Below are positions 31,044 through 41,600 of a stretch of 64,000 bases of DNA, in pieces; the stretch's first letter is position 1; every line of letters begins with the position of its first letter. The DNA lies in the NCBI GenBank assembly GCA_973895155.1, contig OZ316893.1, positions 25,482,001 through 25,546,000 of the forward strand. Direction: 5' to 3'. The notes below the pieces were generated by a model. It was not told the origin of the DNA. It was given only the letters and a program-made list of their open reading frames with translations, and searched no databases. Origin of the DNA: Marsupella aquatica (lineage: Eukaryota > Marchantiophyta). A program made the position numbers and the translations under genes.

Positions 31044-32885
31044 GCTCCATTTTCCGATTTGACAAAGGCTTCCAGTCTTGAAATATCTTATTCTTTCGTC
31101 CTTATGTGAGCAGAAAATATTTGTGCATGAATGAGGTAAATATGTTTATCTGAAGCAAGTTACTGCAAGCATGTTGTGCCTTATTTTATTGATTGCTTGA
31201 AACCGTGTAAGGATCTTTTGGGGACTAGTGTTCCCCAACCTTTTTCTCCTTGACTATTGTTTTAGGCTCTATTCTACATTAGAGTTACCCAAATGCCCCC
31301 CCCTCCTTGTGGAACTAATTATATTGTGTAACCCATGGTGGCCATGGTCACCTTTGAACTACTGTACGGGATGCTATCTAGTTTATTGGAGGATTGAAAG
31401 TTGTAGAGATTCTCATCAATCCGAGTTGAAACGGCCTTGTATTCGTGGCCCTCAAAGATCCAAAGAAGCTGTACAATGGGGTAGTTTCTGGAAAATCCTG
31501 CCCTGTGGCAGCGGAAACAGTTGACCGCACTTTAAGGTGGCTATCCAATCCGTGGCTATGTAAATCACGATAGAAATTTCATTGTCCACGTGACAGTGAC
31601 CTTCTGGCCATGACATTCTACTCGTAAAACACGGAGGACTGGGCATTCACAGATAAGAGTGCATACTACAGTCACTTATTCTTGTGGAATATCTCTGAAC
31701 CATTTGTAAAGCTGGCGACATCCATGTGACAGTCTATCAAAGTCATTCACTTGTGCAGCCTCTTCCTTGGATTATCAAGTTGTGCTCAGGGAGCTCTAGC
31801 ACGTGACCTCAAGGGCCTTGTATGCCACCACAAGAATAAATTGTCACTGTTGGCTTACCGGAGTTCGCGTGACTAGGGGAAGTCCACTGTTTTTTGTGAT
31901 TTCGTTGCCCACCACGACACTGATAGGAAGCACCATTGGTCTCTTCGAAGTTGCATCTTTGTGATCAGCAGGAAAGTCTTTTAGGATGGAGTTGTGGGAA
32001 GATTGGTCAAAAGATTGACTCAAGCCGGGAAATGATTACATCTGAAGCTTCGTAGCCTGAGCTGCATCGACGTGCTTTCTGTGACTTAAGAGTAAATCGT
32101 ACATATCGAATGCAAAGAACACTAGGGACCTCGAGCGAGGATTTCATCGCCTCCACCTACCCGTATGGTTCAGAGTGGGTCTGAACCACCCAACAAAACG
32201 ATGGGAACCTACAAAATCCCATTCACATGCCGAGGATGGGGTGTGTTCAATGCAACATCTGTTGACTTGCCGATACTTCGACTCTCGACTACTACAGTAG
32301 ATTGGACAATCACGTGTTAAATTCTATATGGAGAATTTGGAGTTAAATGCTGGGTGTATTGAGCTTTTCTGCAGTAGTGAGGTACACCATGCATCGTAAA
32401 ATGAGGGGGTGTGCTGAGCTTTTTAGGACACCATTAAGTGAGTTGAAAAAAATGAATGCCACGAATGTACTCGGGAGCCAGGTCCGTCGGAGAGGATGAC
32501 GGGCCAATATGGAAACTCGGAAATGTGCATCCCACACCCTCTCATTTTCCCAGCCTCTCGTGAAGACTCTAATTATTAATCCTAATCCGCATCTCAGGAC
32601 GTGGGAAGTTCCTTAAGTAGCATGCATTCTACCGATGATGAACAAGCACGGGGCATTCATTCTTGTGCAGGGGAGGGCCTCTAGAGAGGCAGCATTACAG
32701 GAAGAGCTTCATATGCTTAGACACTTTCTAACATCTGGATCCCAGAGGTAATAGCTTTAGCAATAACACTAGTCAATATATTGATTTTGCAGGCATGGTC
32801 TACAACCTGACCCATCAGCCACAACGGCCTTGTTCCCAAGCTCAATCTCTAAAAACGATAAGCTGGATGGAACCAACGTATTTTT
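31044..32885. other. Intergenic region between pTAC16 and SEN54
   Basis: The region holds the 3' UTRs of the two convergent genes (pTAC16 from the left, SEN54 from the right) and spacer. Short frames on both strands have no recognisable domain. I see no RNA gene or repeat worth naming. Confidence 0.5.
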
Positions 32886-33863
32886 TTAAGGTAGAGTCGG
32901 CAAATTGCAAGTAGTGAAAGAGAATATGGAAACATGTCCACAGTCGACAGTTCCAAACTTTAATGGTCGACCTCCAATCTTGGCCTCCAATGCACGCACT
33001 TGCCTCTGCTCTGGTGGTTCTTGTCCTGTAACGACACAAAGGCTAAAAGCTGGGAAACCAGGAGCTGTTTTCTTGAACCGTCCATTGGGATGGTGTACAT
33101 CAAAGATGAGGTTCAAGCTGCCGCGCTCATCTCCCATACTTGAGGCCACATCATCATCTCCTTCCAATAATTGGAGATTCGAGAATTCATCAACACACAA
33201 CTTTTCACCTCTGCTCAAGGACACCTCATCATCCTTTTTCTCACGCCTGTCATGGTTGAGGGAATCCTCATCAGCATCCTCACAATCCACAGCATCACTT
33301 GACATTTCAGCCTGAACTGTTTCCAGAACTGTAGCAAAGCTCCCTTGACCATTCGTGTCATCATCCGCACTCATTGCACCTAAATTGAGACCCAGACGTG
33401 CTGAAGCTGGGAGTACCTCCTTCAGCTCCAAATCTCCCTCGGATTTTGTCGCTGGAAATGTTCCTCCTGGTGGTCTCTTTGATCGGGAGGTACTCCAGGG
33501 CGTTCCATGTCTACCAACAATGTAACCTAAGCTCTTCAAATGGCAGAAAATCTGATAAGCATCCCAGGAGCAGCCACTGGAAGGGACAACCAGAAGATCA
33601 TACACCTCCTGGCGAGATATGGTTGTACCATCATCTCTCGATAGTACCAGACTTCCCTGCTCTACCATATACACAGCTTCTTCAACATGGCAGTAGAGTT
33701 TACTGTTCCGAATCACACCCATATTGCCCCAAAGCTTCCCTTTTTTCACCGTAACTTCAGCCATAGCAATCTCTGCTTCCCACCGACCCACCGAGACATC
33801 TCTGTGCGATGTTGCTTTCCCACCTTCATCGATGGCATTCTGATCCTGACTAAGTTCTTCCAT
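32886..33863 (-). CDS. SEN54: tRNA-splicing endonuclease subunit Sen54
   Basis: One uninterrupted frame of 325 codons. The N-terminal domain (about 24-125) contains GRWEAEIAMAEVTVKKGKLW, GVIRNSKLYCHVEEAVYMVE and LKSLGYIVGRHGTPW, the signature of the Sen54 N-terminal domain; the helix-strand text matches what I recall of the Arabidopsis homologue. Residues about 126-245 are a Ser/Asp/Glu-rich linker. Residues about 249-325 form the conserved C-terminal part (FDVHHPNGRFKKTAPGFPAF, KIGGRPLKF, HVSIFSF, NLPTLP). Sen54 is a structural, non-catalytic subunit of the heterotetramer that removes introns from nuclear pre-tRNAs. The gene has no intron in the coding frame, unlike PARP1 and SWEET nearby. 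A short upstream exon cannot be excluded. A broken copy of the N-terminal part lies at 37330-37805. Confidence 0.88.
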   Translation of the reverse strand: MEELSQDQNAIDEGGKATSHRDVSVGRWEAEIAMAEVTVKKGKLWGNMGVIRNSKLYCHVEEAVYMVEQGSLVLSRDDGTTISRQEVYDLLVVPSSGCSWDAYQIFCHLKSLGYIVGRHGTPWSTSRSKRPPGGTFPATKSEGDLELKEVLPASARLGLNLGAMSADDDTNGQGSFATVLETVQAEMSSDAVDCEDADEDSLNHDRREKKDDEVSLSRGEKLCVDEFSNLQLLEGDDDVASSMGDERGSLNLIFDVHHPNGRFKKTAPGFPAFSLCVVTGQEPPEQRQVRALEAKIGGRPLKFGTVDCGHVSIFSFTTCNLPTLP

Positions 33864-35518
33864 ACCACGATTAATGGATTCTTAGGCCGGACCGTTCACC
33901 GGACGCCAGCTGCGAAACTCGGGAGAATGATTGCCTACAATCCGAAATCAATTGGTGTCAAGCCATTTCAGAGTCCACAACCGTAAAGCCCGCAGCAGAA
34001 TGGTGGTTTGGAATCGGACCTCAATTGAATGTCGTCCCAGTCTTTTCGGAGTCAACAACGACCCAATCATAGCGAGCGCATTAGTGGGGAGCAATTTCTG
34101 ATCAGAAGTTGACTACAATAGTACAGAATAAATGACATATAATCGACGGACGAGCGAATGGCTATGCCTGAATTCTTCGACTGTGGTGCCGACGTGCATG
34201 TCCCTGACTGTTGTGGCTTCTCCTGCCCCGATGCCCAGCGATGGATGTACACCTATGTCAGAAATACAGTACCATCAAAACCTCTGGATGGCTGGGATAA
34301 TCTCCAGATATCACGGAGGTCTTGAGGGCCTAGACCCTAAACCCTAAACCAAATCCAGCCTCCGGATTTCAGTACTAATGACGAACCAATTCGCCGGTTA
34401 TTAAGTGACCGATGCAATAAACCAATTTGATTTTCGAAGGGAGAATGTCTACGATTTGGTGGGAGTAGGGTACAAGCCCGATAAGTCACTGCGAATGCGT
34501 TAAATTGCTTCTCAGCATTTTAGAAGAGCAAGCTTTATACCCCTCCTCTCACAATTGAGGCTTGTGTTCCACACGACATCATAGTCTTTGGATCATTTGT
34601 TCCCGCATCAATCGACAGAAGTACTCCAGGAAAAAGAGGTGAAAAAATCCACGTTCGTCGTTATCAGTATTCCACCTGCTCGCAAATATTCACAGGTCAG
34701 GGGATTTCAATGTCAGCAATTCATTTCAACGATTTGCGGACATGTGCACGAGATAATGCTAATTGGAAGAGAGCTCACCACAACTGGCAGCAGTCGATCA
34801 TTTTCTCACGACAATCGGGGAAGCTGAGATATCAAATCAAATGGAGCTGTTGAATGAATCAACAATCCTGTGTGGGACGTGAGCGGGCAGCAGCGACTTG
34901 GGAGTGCGGTTGCTGTCAGGGGCATAGGACGATGCGCCTCAAAGTGCGGCTGTGATGGAAGTCACCGGCACCAGTCCTGCCCTGAAACACGAATGTGTCT
35001 GGCGTGTGGGCACAAAATCAGGGCACGGCCCTGTTGAGGGTCGATGGAACAAACCTCTACTACTGTAGAACTTGAAGGTTCCGTTGAAGTGTTCCTCTAC
35101 AGTATATATTCGCACAGTGCACTTTGTGGCTATAATTTCAGCTCGGCCTCTCCTCCTGTCCAGCAACCGGTCGAGCAAGCTTTGCCGATAAGTATCTTTC
35201 AGGATGGACCTCAGCTGAACTTCTGGATTTGCTTGTGGTTTGGCTTTCGGTCACGATTCGGTGGTAGTGTTCATGGCTTTAATTCTCGTGGATTCGTCGC
35301 GAATTCCAAGTCGATGGTTTTGGCTTTCGATCAAAATTAATTTGCTGGTTTTATTCAAGGCGGAAATTCTCGTGGATCCGTCGCGAATTCCCAGTGGAGG
35401 AATTCACCCCAGGTACTGGACATCATAAGAGTGTCCTGAACCAATGTTGTTGACGATTCATAAGTAAGTAAGTTGCGATTCTTTACTCAATCCTAGCCTA
35501 CAATTGACTTGAGCTCTC
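33864..35518. other. Intergenic region with telomere-like motif and local duplication
   Basis: The first part is the SEN54 promoter. Two CCCTAAA telomere-type heptamers lie at 34334-34350. Near 35281 and 35367 a phrase ATTCTCGTGGATTCGTCGCG-AATTCC-AGT is repeated about 86 bp apart. No gene is recognised. The last 100 bases are AT-richer and may serve as promoter for the ORF at 35519. Confidence 0.4.
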
Positions 35519-36277
35519 ATGGCCACCGACAATACTGCCCTCCACTTCAAGACCACAGCTGCAATGCTAGATCATCTCACGGCACTTCCTGCCTCCGAAA
35601 TCTCAAAAATCCGCCACATCCACCTCAAATCCTTCCCCGTCCCGCTCTATACCGACGTGGAATTCTTGAGCTACACAACCTACAACATGTCTGAAATCCT
35701 TGCCTTCTTCCCCGGCCTCGCACTCGACAGGCTGACCGTGGAAGACCCGTATCATGACCCGGCCGTAAACGATGGCTGGGGCGACATGGGTACATACCTC
35801 GATATCCAGACCTTGATTGAGAGCAAGGGCTGGAAGGAACTGCACTATATCTCGCCAACGACGGAGTTCATGTCGAGGCGTAGCCATCACCTTTGGAGGC
35901 CGCATCCTCAGGACTGGGATAAGCTGTTAAAGGACCGGGATGGCAGGAATTCGGGCGCTGGGGTGAAGATGTTTGTTGCGAAGAAGGAGGGAGTGGCGGG
36001 GATGGCGTCTAATCCAAAGAGGCGGGTGGCGTATAAGACGATTCCTGGTCACACTCGGGCACTGGCGACGGATATCGATGATGATGACGAAGAAACTGTT
36101 GTTGATGGGAGAGAAGTGCTTGTCGTTGCAACGCGGGGGAGGAGTGCGGCCTATGTTCAGGATGGTAGTGGTGTGGACGAGAGCTTGAAGGGTCTCTGGG
36201 ACCGCATGACTTGGCAGGAGATCAAGGAGAGCGGGCTGTATGTGGATCCTGAGAATGATCCTTGCGCTCATCTCTGA
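35519..36277 (+). CDS. Intronless 252-aa protein resembling uncharacterised ascomycete proteins
   Basis: A single exon opens with ATG at 35519 and ends at TGA 36275-36277. No plant family is recognised. The text IRHIHLKSFPVPLY, FFPGLALDRLTVEDPYHDP, DGWGDMGTYLDIQTLIESKG and WKELHYISPTTEFM resembles a common type of hypothetical protein from filamentous ascomycetes, often near F-box or leucine-rich-repeat-like proteins. That likeness is from memory, not a search. There is no signal peptide or membrane segment. The middle (about residues 145-160) is Gly/Lys-rich, and an acidic DIDDDDEE stretch lies near 190. Many codons end in C: 40 of the first 60 end in G or C by my count. It lies next to the decayed duplication of pTAC16 and SEN54. 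It may be a fungal gene acquired by transfer, or an assembly contaminant. Function is unknown. Confidence 0.7.
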   Translation: MATDNTALHFKTTAAMLDHLTALPASEISKIRHIHLKSFPVPLYTDVEFLSYTTYNMSEILAFFPGLALDRLTVEDPYHDPAVNDGWGDMGTYLDIQTLIESKGWKELHYISPTTEFMSRRSHHLWRPHPQDWDKLLKDRDGRNSGAGVKMFVAKKEGVAGMASNPKRRVAYKTIPGHTRALATDIDDDDEETVVDGREVLVVATRGRSAAYVQDGSGVDESLKGLWDRMTWQEIKESGLYVDPENDPCAHL

Positions 36278-36374
36278 AGAAAAATGCAAAATCTACAGAC
36301 TGAGGGAGAATTATGTTGCTTTGTCAGAGTCTCGGGAGACCTCGGTGTTTGCTCGTCTGTGTCACATTTTCTTG

Positions 36375-37105
36375 GGATCACGGATTGAGAGTTCTGGAAG
36401 CGGCACCGTTCTCCAGTGGAGATCTCGTCAGCAGAGTGTTCCGCAAGGCCTCAGGGATTTCGGAGTCGGACTTCATGAGATTGGCCTGCCATACACTCTC
36501 ATAAAAGCTGGTTCCACGGATGGCTTCGATGCTTATGTCAATGAGAGTGGCAAGCTAGCTTGTTGGAGAGGCTGAAGAAAGTGTCCTGCAATCTCCTACT
36601 GATCGATTCCCCAATCATTTGAGCATATCCTTAATTTACACCATGATCTTCACCCTGCCGAGCTAGGTTGGACCATGCTGATGTAATTGGTGACATTCCT
36701 CTTCGAAGAGTTATCCTGAATTCAAATCGCTTCGGTTGTTGCTGGAGTTGGGCCAATACACAGGTGTTTCTGAGAATAAGGCGAGCTGTCAGTTCCTACT
36801 TGAACTGAAATGTTGATTTCGTGTTTCTCTCGGGGTTTTCATGAGCCAATTTATTAGATGTGTAGAGCAATGCTGTCAAAGAAGCTTCAACCTTGGAAAC
36901 AATGTGGAGAGTGGCTAACTCCAGCTCCAGGATATCATGTCACTGTATTGGTGATTGATTTGTATTTGGAGCTCAGGATTGTCAATAATCTCTCCTAAGC
37001 TTAGGTACCATGAACTCGACCCTTGCTGTTGTTGGTGCTGGTTAGATGTGGATCCATTCTAAAGGCCAGCTGAAAGAGGTCAAGAACTAGGGCTGGGTTT
37101 AAGTG
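36375..37105 (+). pseudogene. Broken partial copy of the pTAC16-like gene
   Basis: The segment aligns by eye with 29449-30370 of the intact gene. It starts at GAGAGTTCTGGA-GC-GCA and continues through TCGGAGTCGGAC-TCAT, GGCCTGCCATACAC, CATAAAAGCTGGTTCCACGG and ATTCAAATCGCTTCGGTTGT, and on to GGTCAAGAACT. About 90 bp after the start are deleted relative to the original, and exon 4 is almost gone. The acceptor before the third exon and its donor (GTGAGC changed to GCGAGC) are destroyed. The first exon and C-terminal exon are missing. It is a non-processed copy because intron sequence is retained. Confidence 0.85.
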
Positions 37106-37329
37106 AGGTGCTTAGGAGGAACACCCCTGCCGGTAATCACACATCAAACTGTGGTAATAAACTGTGTGCACTCACTGATTTAAAGAAAATAATGAGATAT
37201 ATCATTGTATGGAGTGTGTGTGCACTCACTGTGCACTCACTGATTTATAGAAAATAATGAGATATATAATTGTATGGAGTGATGTCGCACATGGTATATG
37301 TCATATTTTGATGGGAACACCCTCCTGTC

Positions 37330-37805
37330 GAAATAGGGTTGTTCCACCATCTCTCAACAGTACCAGACTTCCCTGCTGTACCACATACACAGCTTCTTCA
37401 TCATGGCAGTAGACTTTATTGTTCCAAATCACACCCATACTGCCCCAATGCTTCCCTGTTTTAGCATACACAGGCTATTTCCACAGGCTATTTCCACACT
37501 TTCATGCCCAGAAACTCATGATAGTTGACTATTGTCCTTACCATATTTATGTACTGTAAGGGCGGTCTTGGCTGGGCTGAGGTCTAGTCTGAATAGTGTC
37601 ACTAAAATGCTCAGAAGCTTATGCTCAGAAGCTTCCTAGCTTGGGCCGCTTAGCTTTTCTTCACTTTCTGGTCACACGATTACAACCTTGTAACTCTATG
37701 CCTAGATGGTCTGTTATCCTGTATGTAATTCCCACTGCCCACTGAGACATCTCTTTGCAGTGTTACTTTCTCACCCGAGTGATGCCATTGTGAGCCACTG
37801 ACCAG
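37330..37805 (-). pseudogene. Broken partial copy of SEN54
   Basis: Positions 37335-37460 match 33610-33760 of SEN54, sharing AGTACCAGACTTCCCTGCT, ACACAGCTTCTTCA-CATGGCAGTAGA and TGTTCC-AATCACACCCATA-TGCCCCAA. Positions 37735-37800 match 33778-33850 (CCACTGAGACATCTCT-TGC). The two blocks are separated by about 275 bp of unrelated sequence. Only the N-terminal coding part is represented, so no functional product is possible. It has the same orientation relative to the pTAC16 fragment as in the intact pair. Confidence 0.85.
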
Positions 37806-37935
37806 GATATTCACATTCAAATACTAGTATATTCAAATGGGCTTCATCTTCCAGGTTGCCCCATGATCACACATGCTTGCCATTGACCAGGGTATTCACA
37901 TTCAAATACTAGTATATTCAAGGGTTGCCCCATGA
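37795..37935 (+). repeat. Direct duplication of about 80-bp period
   Basis: The phrase TTGACCAGG-TATTCACATT, followed by CAAATACTAGTATATTCAA and later TTGCCCCATGATCACACATGC, occurs twice, starting near 37798 and 37880. Confidence 0.75.
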
Positions 37936-38068
37936 TCACACATGCATTGTTCACAAGATCATTTCATTGCACCTGTTTACCCTAATTAGTATCATAACTT
38001 ATTTAGTCACCCTCGTAAATAGTTGTGCACACACTAATAAGGATGTGAATACAAATCTAAAAATGCCC

Positions 38069-38120
38069 GTGACCAAAGGGGTTTGGTCACAAAAGCTGAA
38101 CTACTCTTTATAATTTGTGA
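38069..38120 (+). repeat. Solitary palindrome related to the 5002-5935 array
   Basis: GTGACCAAA-GGGG-TTTGGTCAC at 38069-38090 is a perfect inverted repeat and is followed by an 'aaaagctgaactactctttataa' tail. It resembles the start of the units at 5271 and 5592. Confidence 0.6.
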
Positions 38121-38151
38121 CTGATTAGTTATTGTCACCAATACATGAATG

Positions 38152-38225
38152 TTTCATTAGTATAGTGATCACTCTCGTGAGGGGGAGGTCTCAGGTTCAA
38201 AACTCGGGTCCTGAAATGCTTTGAC
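38152..38225 (+). mobile_element. tRNA-like SINE head (degenerate)
   Basis: TAGTATAGTGATCACTCTCGTG looks like an A-box half of a tRNA-Asp-type sequence. The following GGTCTCAGGTTCAAAACTC looks like the anticodon-side and B-box half. The acceptor stem does not close, so this is not a tRNA gene. An AT-rich tail follows. A decayed SINE is the likeliest explanation. Confidence 0.4.
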
Positions 38226-38532
38226 CCAAATTTGACTCGCAATAGTACAAAAACATGATAAGTTGGGGTTGCATTTAAATTTGAGAAAAATTAATAAATA
38301 CAAGGAAAAGATAATTCATTATAATATGATACCTCAAAATAATATAAGTTTGAAATAGAATTCATACATGTAATTTTTATTTGATAAGAGAAAAAAATGT
38401 ATCAAAACCTAAATGTATTTAAAAGACTAACCTAAATTAACCCTAAATCGTCCACCACCTAATCTGAAATAAATCATAAAGAATTTAATCTTTTTCTCCT
38501 CTCATCGTCAACCTTTCGTTGATGTATATACA

Positions 38533-38669
38533 AACCAGCATCTGAAGGATGAACACGCTCGTCGGCAAAATATTTCTCAAGCAACAAGCATTGTATGCAT
38601 CGACCAGCATCTAAAGGATGAACACGCTCGTAGGCAAAATATTTCTCAAGAACAAACATTGTATGCATC
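38533..38669 (+). repeat. Tandem duplication, 68-69 bp x 2
   Basis: Two adjacent units (38533-38601 and 38602-38669) share ACCAGCATCT-AAGGATGAAC, ACGCTCGT-GGCAAAATATTT and CATTGTATGCATCG. An open frame runs through both on the minus strand but shows no known domain. Confidence 0.85.
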
Positions 38670-41600
38670 GAGAACACTCCATCGATGACAACACAAAGCC
38701 AAAGTATATCTCCAACAAAAAAGAGTTGCATCCAAATGTCCCGCCAAATGTACTAGATTAAGTGACTATAGGCAGGTCTGTAGCAAATGACTAGGTCATT
38801 GCTACCACCGGCTAGAGCAAACTCAACCTAGTCCAAGAGAATACGATAGAAAACTACCTATGAACGACCCTAATGATCGAGCGCGTCCCTCCACGACCAC
38901 CTAGGCAAATGGTAGGTTGCAAGCAACGCTTATGGCGCCACTTGCCCCAGCAAATGCCTATGAGGTCGCTTTGGCCAAAAAAGGCAAAAGAATAAGCAAT
39001 GAGAGGAGAAGAGAAGAGAATGAGGAGAATGAACTGAGAGACTCTCCTTTTTATGCTAATCATCTCTAAGTTCCTAATTAATGTCATACCTAAATTCATT
39101 AGCGACTAATTAATATCATACCTAACCTAATTAAAAGCACACCCACCCATTCTTCTAGAATTACTCAAATAAAATCTATATCTATGTTGAAAAATGAGTG
39201 AGAAGTCCACAAAAGGAATAAAAACACATTTTTTGTTTTGATGTTGACCCCCCTCTTGCAAGAAAAAGGAAAGATTTATAAAACCTGAAATCTCTCCATT
39301 CTTTGTCTTTATTGTTCCTCCCCTTAAAAGACCCTTAAACCATCCATCGCTCCCCACTTCTAAGATAGAATAGGGGTTAGCTTGTTCGATACACTCAACT
39401 AGTGTCTGCCCCCTCTAGCAAGAAAAAAATATAAACAAAGACCATTTTGAAAATCTCTCCCTTAAATACCCTTAAACCTCTCAGCAATTAAAGAAAAAAT
39501 TCTTTAAACCCTTATTATTTCTCCCCTTAAAGTAATCCTCCATCCGGGCCCCCCCAAAAAAAGTCTCTTTTTGTCTTTTTTATTTTCCCATTCTTTAAAA
39601 TACCCTTGATTCTCTATCTGTTTTAATTCTCAAAGAAAATAAAATAATGAGATCAACCATAGGGCATGCTCCTTACTCATCGTTTTTTTTTCTAAAAAAC
39701 AGAAGCCCCTTTAAAAATCTTTTCGAGGTGACCAATTTCACCCAAAAACAAAAAGGAAGCCCCTTTAAGAGTCGTACCTTTTCAAGCTCAAATATACACA
39801 TACTTTTTATAGAAAAAGGCCAAATAGAATACAAAAGAATAAACAAGAGAGGTCCCAAGTGGACAAAACCAAACGCAAAAGAAGTGAGCAAAAGGAAACC
39901 CTAAAAACCAAGAAAGAGGAACTAAAAAAAGTGAGCAAAATAAAACCCCTAAAAACCAAGAAAGAGTAACTAAAACTACCACAAATGGACCAAGGTCCTC
40001 ATCACACCTAGCAAATGTGACAACAAGTTTTGGTCCCAAAGGGAAATATATAAAAGCATTAAGAAATCCTGATAACTAAAAGACAAAGACATTAAATGGT
40101 GAGAGAATCAAGTACACACGTACATTGAGGGGGGGGAGCATTTAATGTACTTTCATTTGTGTTGAATACAATATACTGTGTGTACTCCAATTTGTCTTGA
40201 TCTTGAGTACTCCATACAAACTAAAGACTGTTAGAATGAGTATATTATGACTAAAGTATATTTGTGTGCCTCTATATGTACGTGGAGAAAGCATATGTGG
40301 AGAAAACGTCTGTGGAGAAACGTATGCGCAGAAAAAAAGTTTGGAGCCATTTTGGGCTCCCACCACAAAGCTGAACTTTAAGTTCAGCCAAAAATATATA
40401 TAGATAATAGGATTAAAATAGTACAGGGAGTTAATTGTCATTCATTCTACAGTAGTCTTATTTTGGTCGTATTTACAACCTGATTTGCACTTCATCATAC
40501 TTTAATGAAGTCTAACTTTTAATTCACACTCATTTTTAGCCCAAAGAGGCATGACTTTGTGGTCACTTTGAATAGAGACCGATAGGTCTTGGGTTCAACT
40601 ATTGTGGCTGACTCTCCCCTTTATGTGGGGTTTCACAGATTTTCCCTTAATTTTTTTTTAAAAATAATAATAAAATAATAAAAATTCACACTCATTTTTT
40701 ATATGCCCTTGTAAACATATCTTATTTCTAGAAAAAAATGTACTTTTCTTAGGTTACACACATTAATTTGTGTTCATCACACACTATTTGCAGGTCACTG
40801 TAAATAATCTCACTTACTTTAATTTAGAATAGCATTATTTATTTTCACTTTTTATGTAATCACACACATTAATTTTGGTTGACATCTTTTAAAAACCTTT
40901 GTTCTGAAATATTGTGTGTGAGATTAACTTCGTGATGGAAATTTACTTTTATGGCCTAGGTCTAGAGTGAAAGTCTCTAGACCATAAGTCTAACTGCGTA
41001 ACTTAACTTTGGGGGTGCATGAATTGTCGACAAATCATAAATGAGTGAGAATAAGAAGGCATCTTTTTCTTGCAAAGTTTTTTTACTCACCTTTATTTAC
41101 CTTCAAAAAAGAACCGGTAGTCAGGTTAGTAGGTGTTATCCTATGTCTCGCTCAATATGGCACACAATTTTGATATGGCACTATGCTGTAGATATTTCTA
41201 GAGACCCCTCTCTCGTATAAAAAAAATTAAGTACTGCTAAAGGGAGGTGGTAGGACGGGGTCCACAGACTTATGTTCAGTTTTGTGGGGAGAAAGTGCTC
41301 TCCTGGGAAAGAGCAAAAGATGGACAGGGGCCCGGGCAGGGTATTTGGGCAGAGGTCAAGGCAAGCACTCCTGGCAGAGGCTAATAACTAGCTCTATATA
41401 GGGGGAGTCCAGAAGAAAAAGTGGCAGAATGACCCACTTAACACTATAATAAATTATTTCACTTTCCTGTTTAGTCGTCAGCAAATATCACAAATAGGAT
41501 GCTTAATTGTTACAAACATGATGCTGTCATACTTGACATGGGTGGACTATGTTTGGACTTTGTGCAAAGTTATTGCAAGAGGATAGAAGGACAAATTCTG

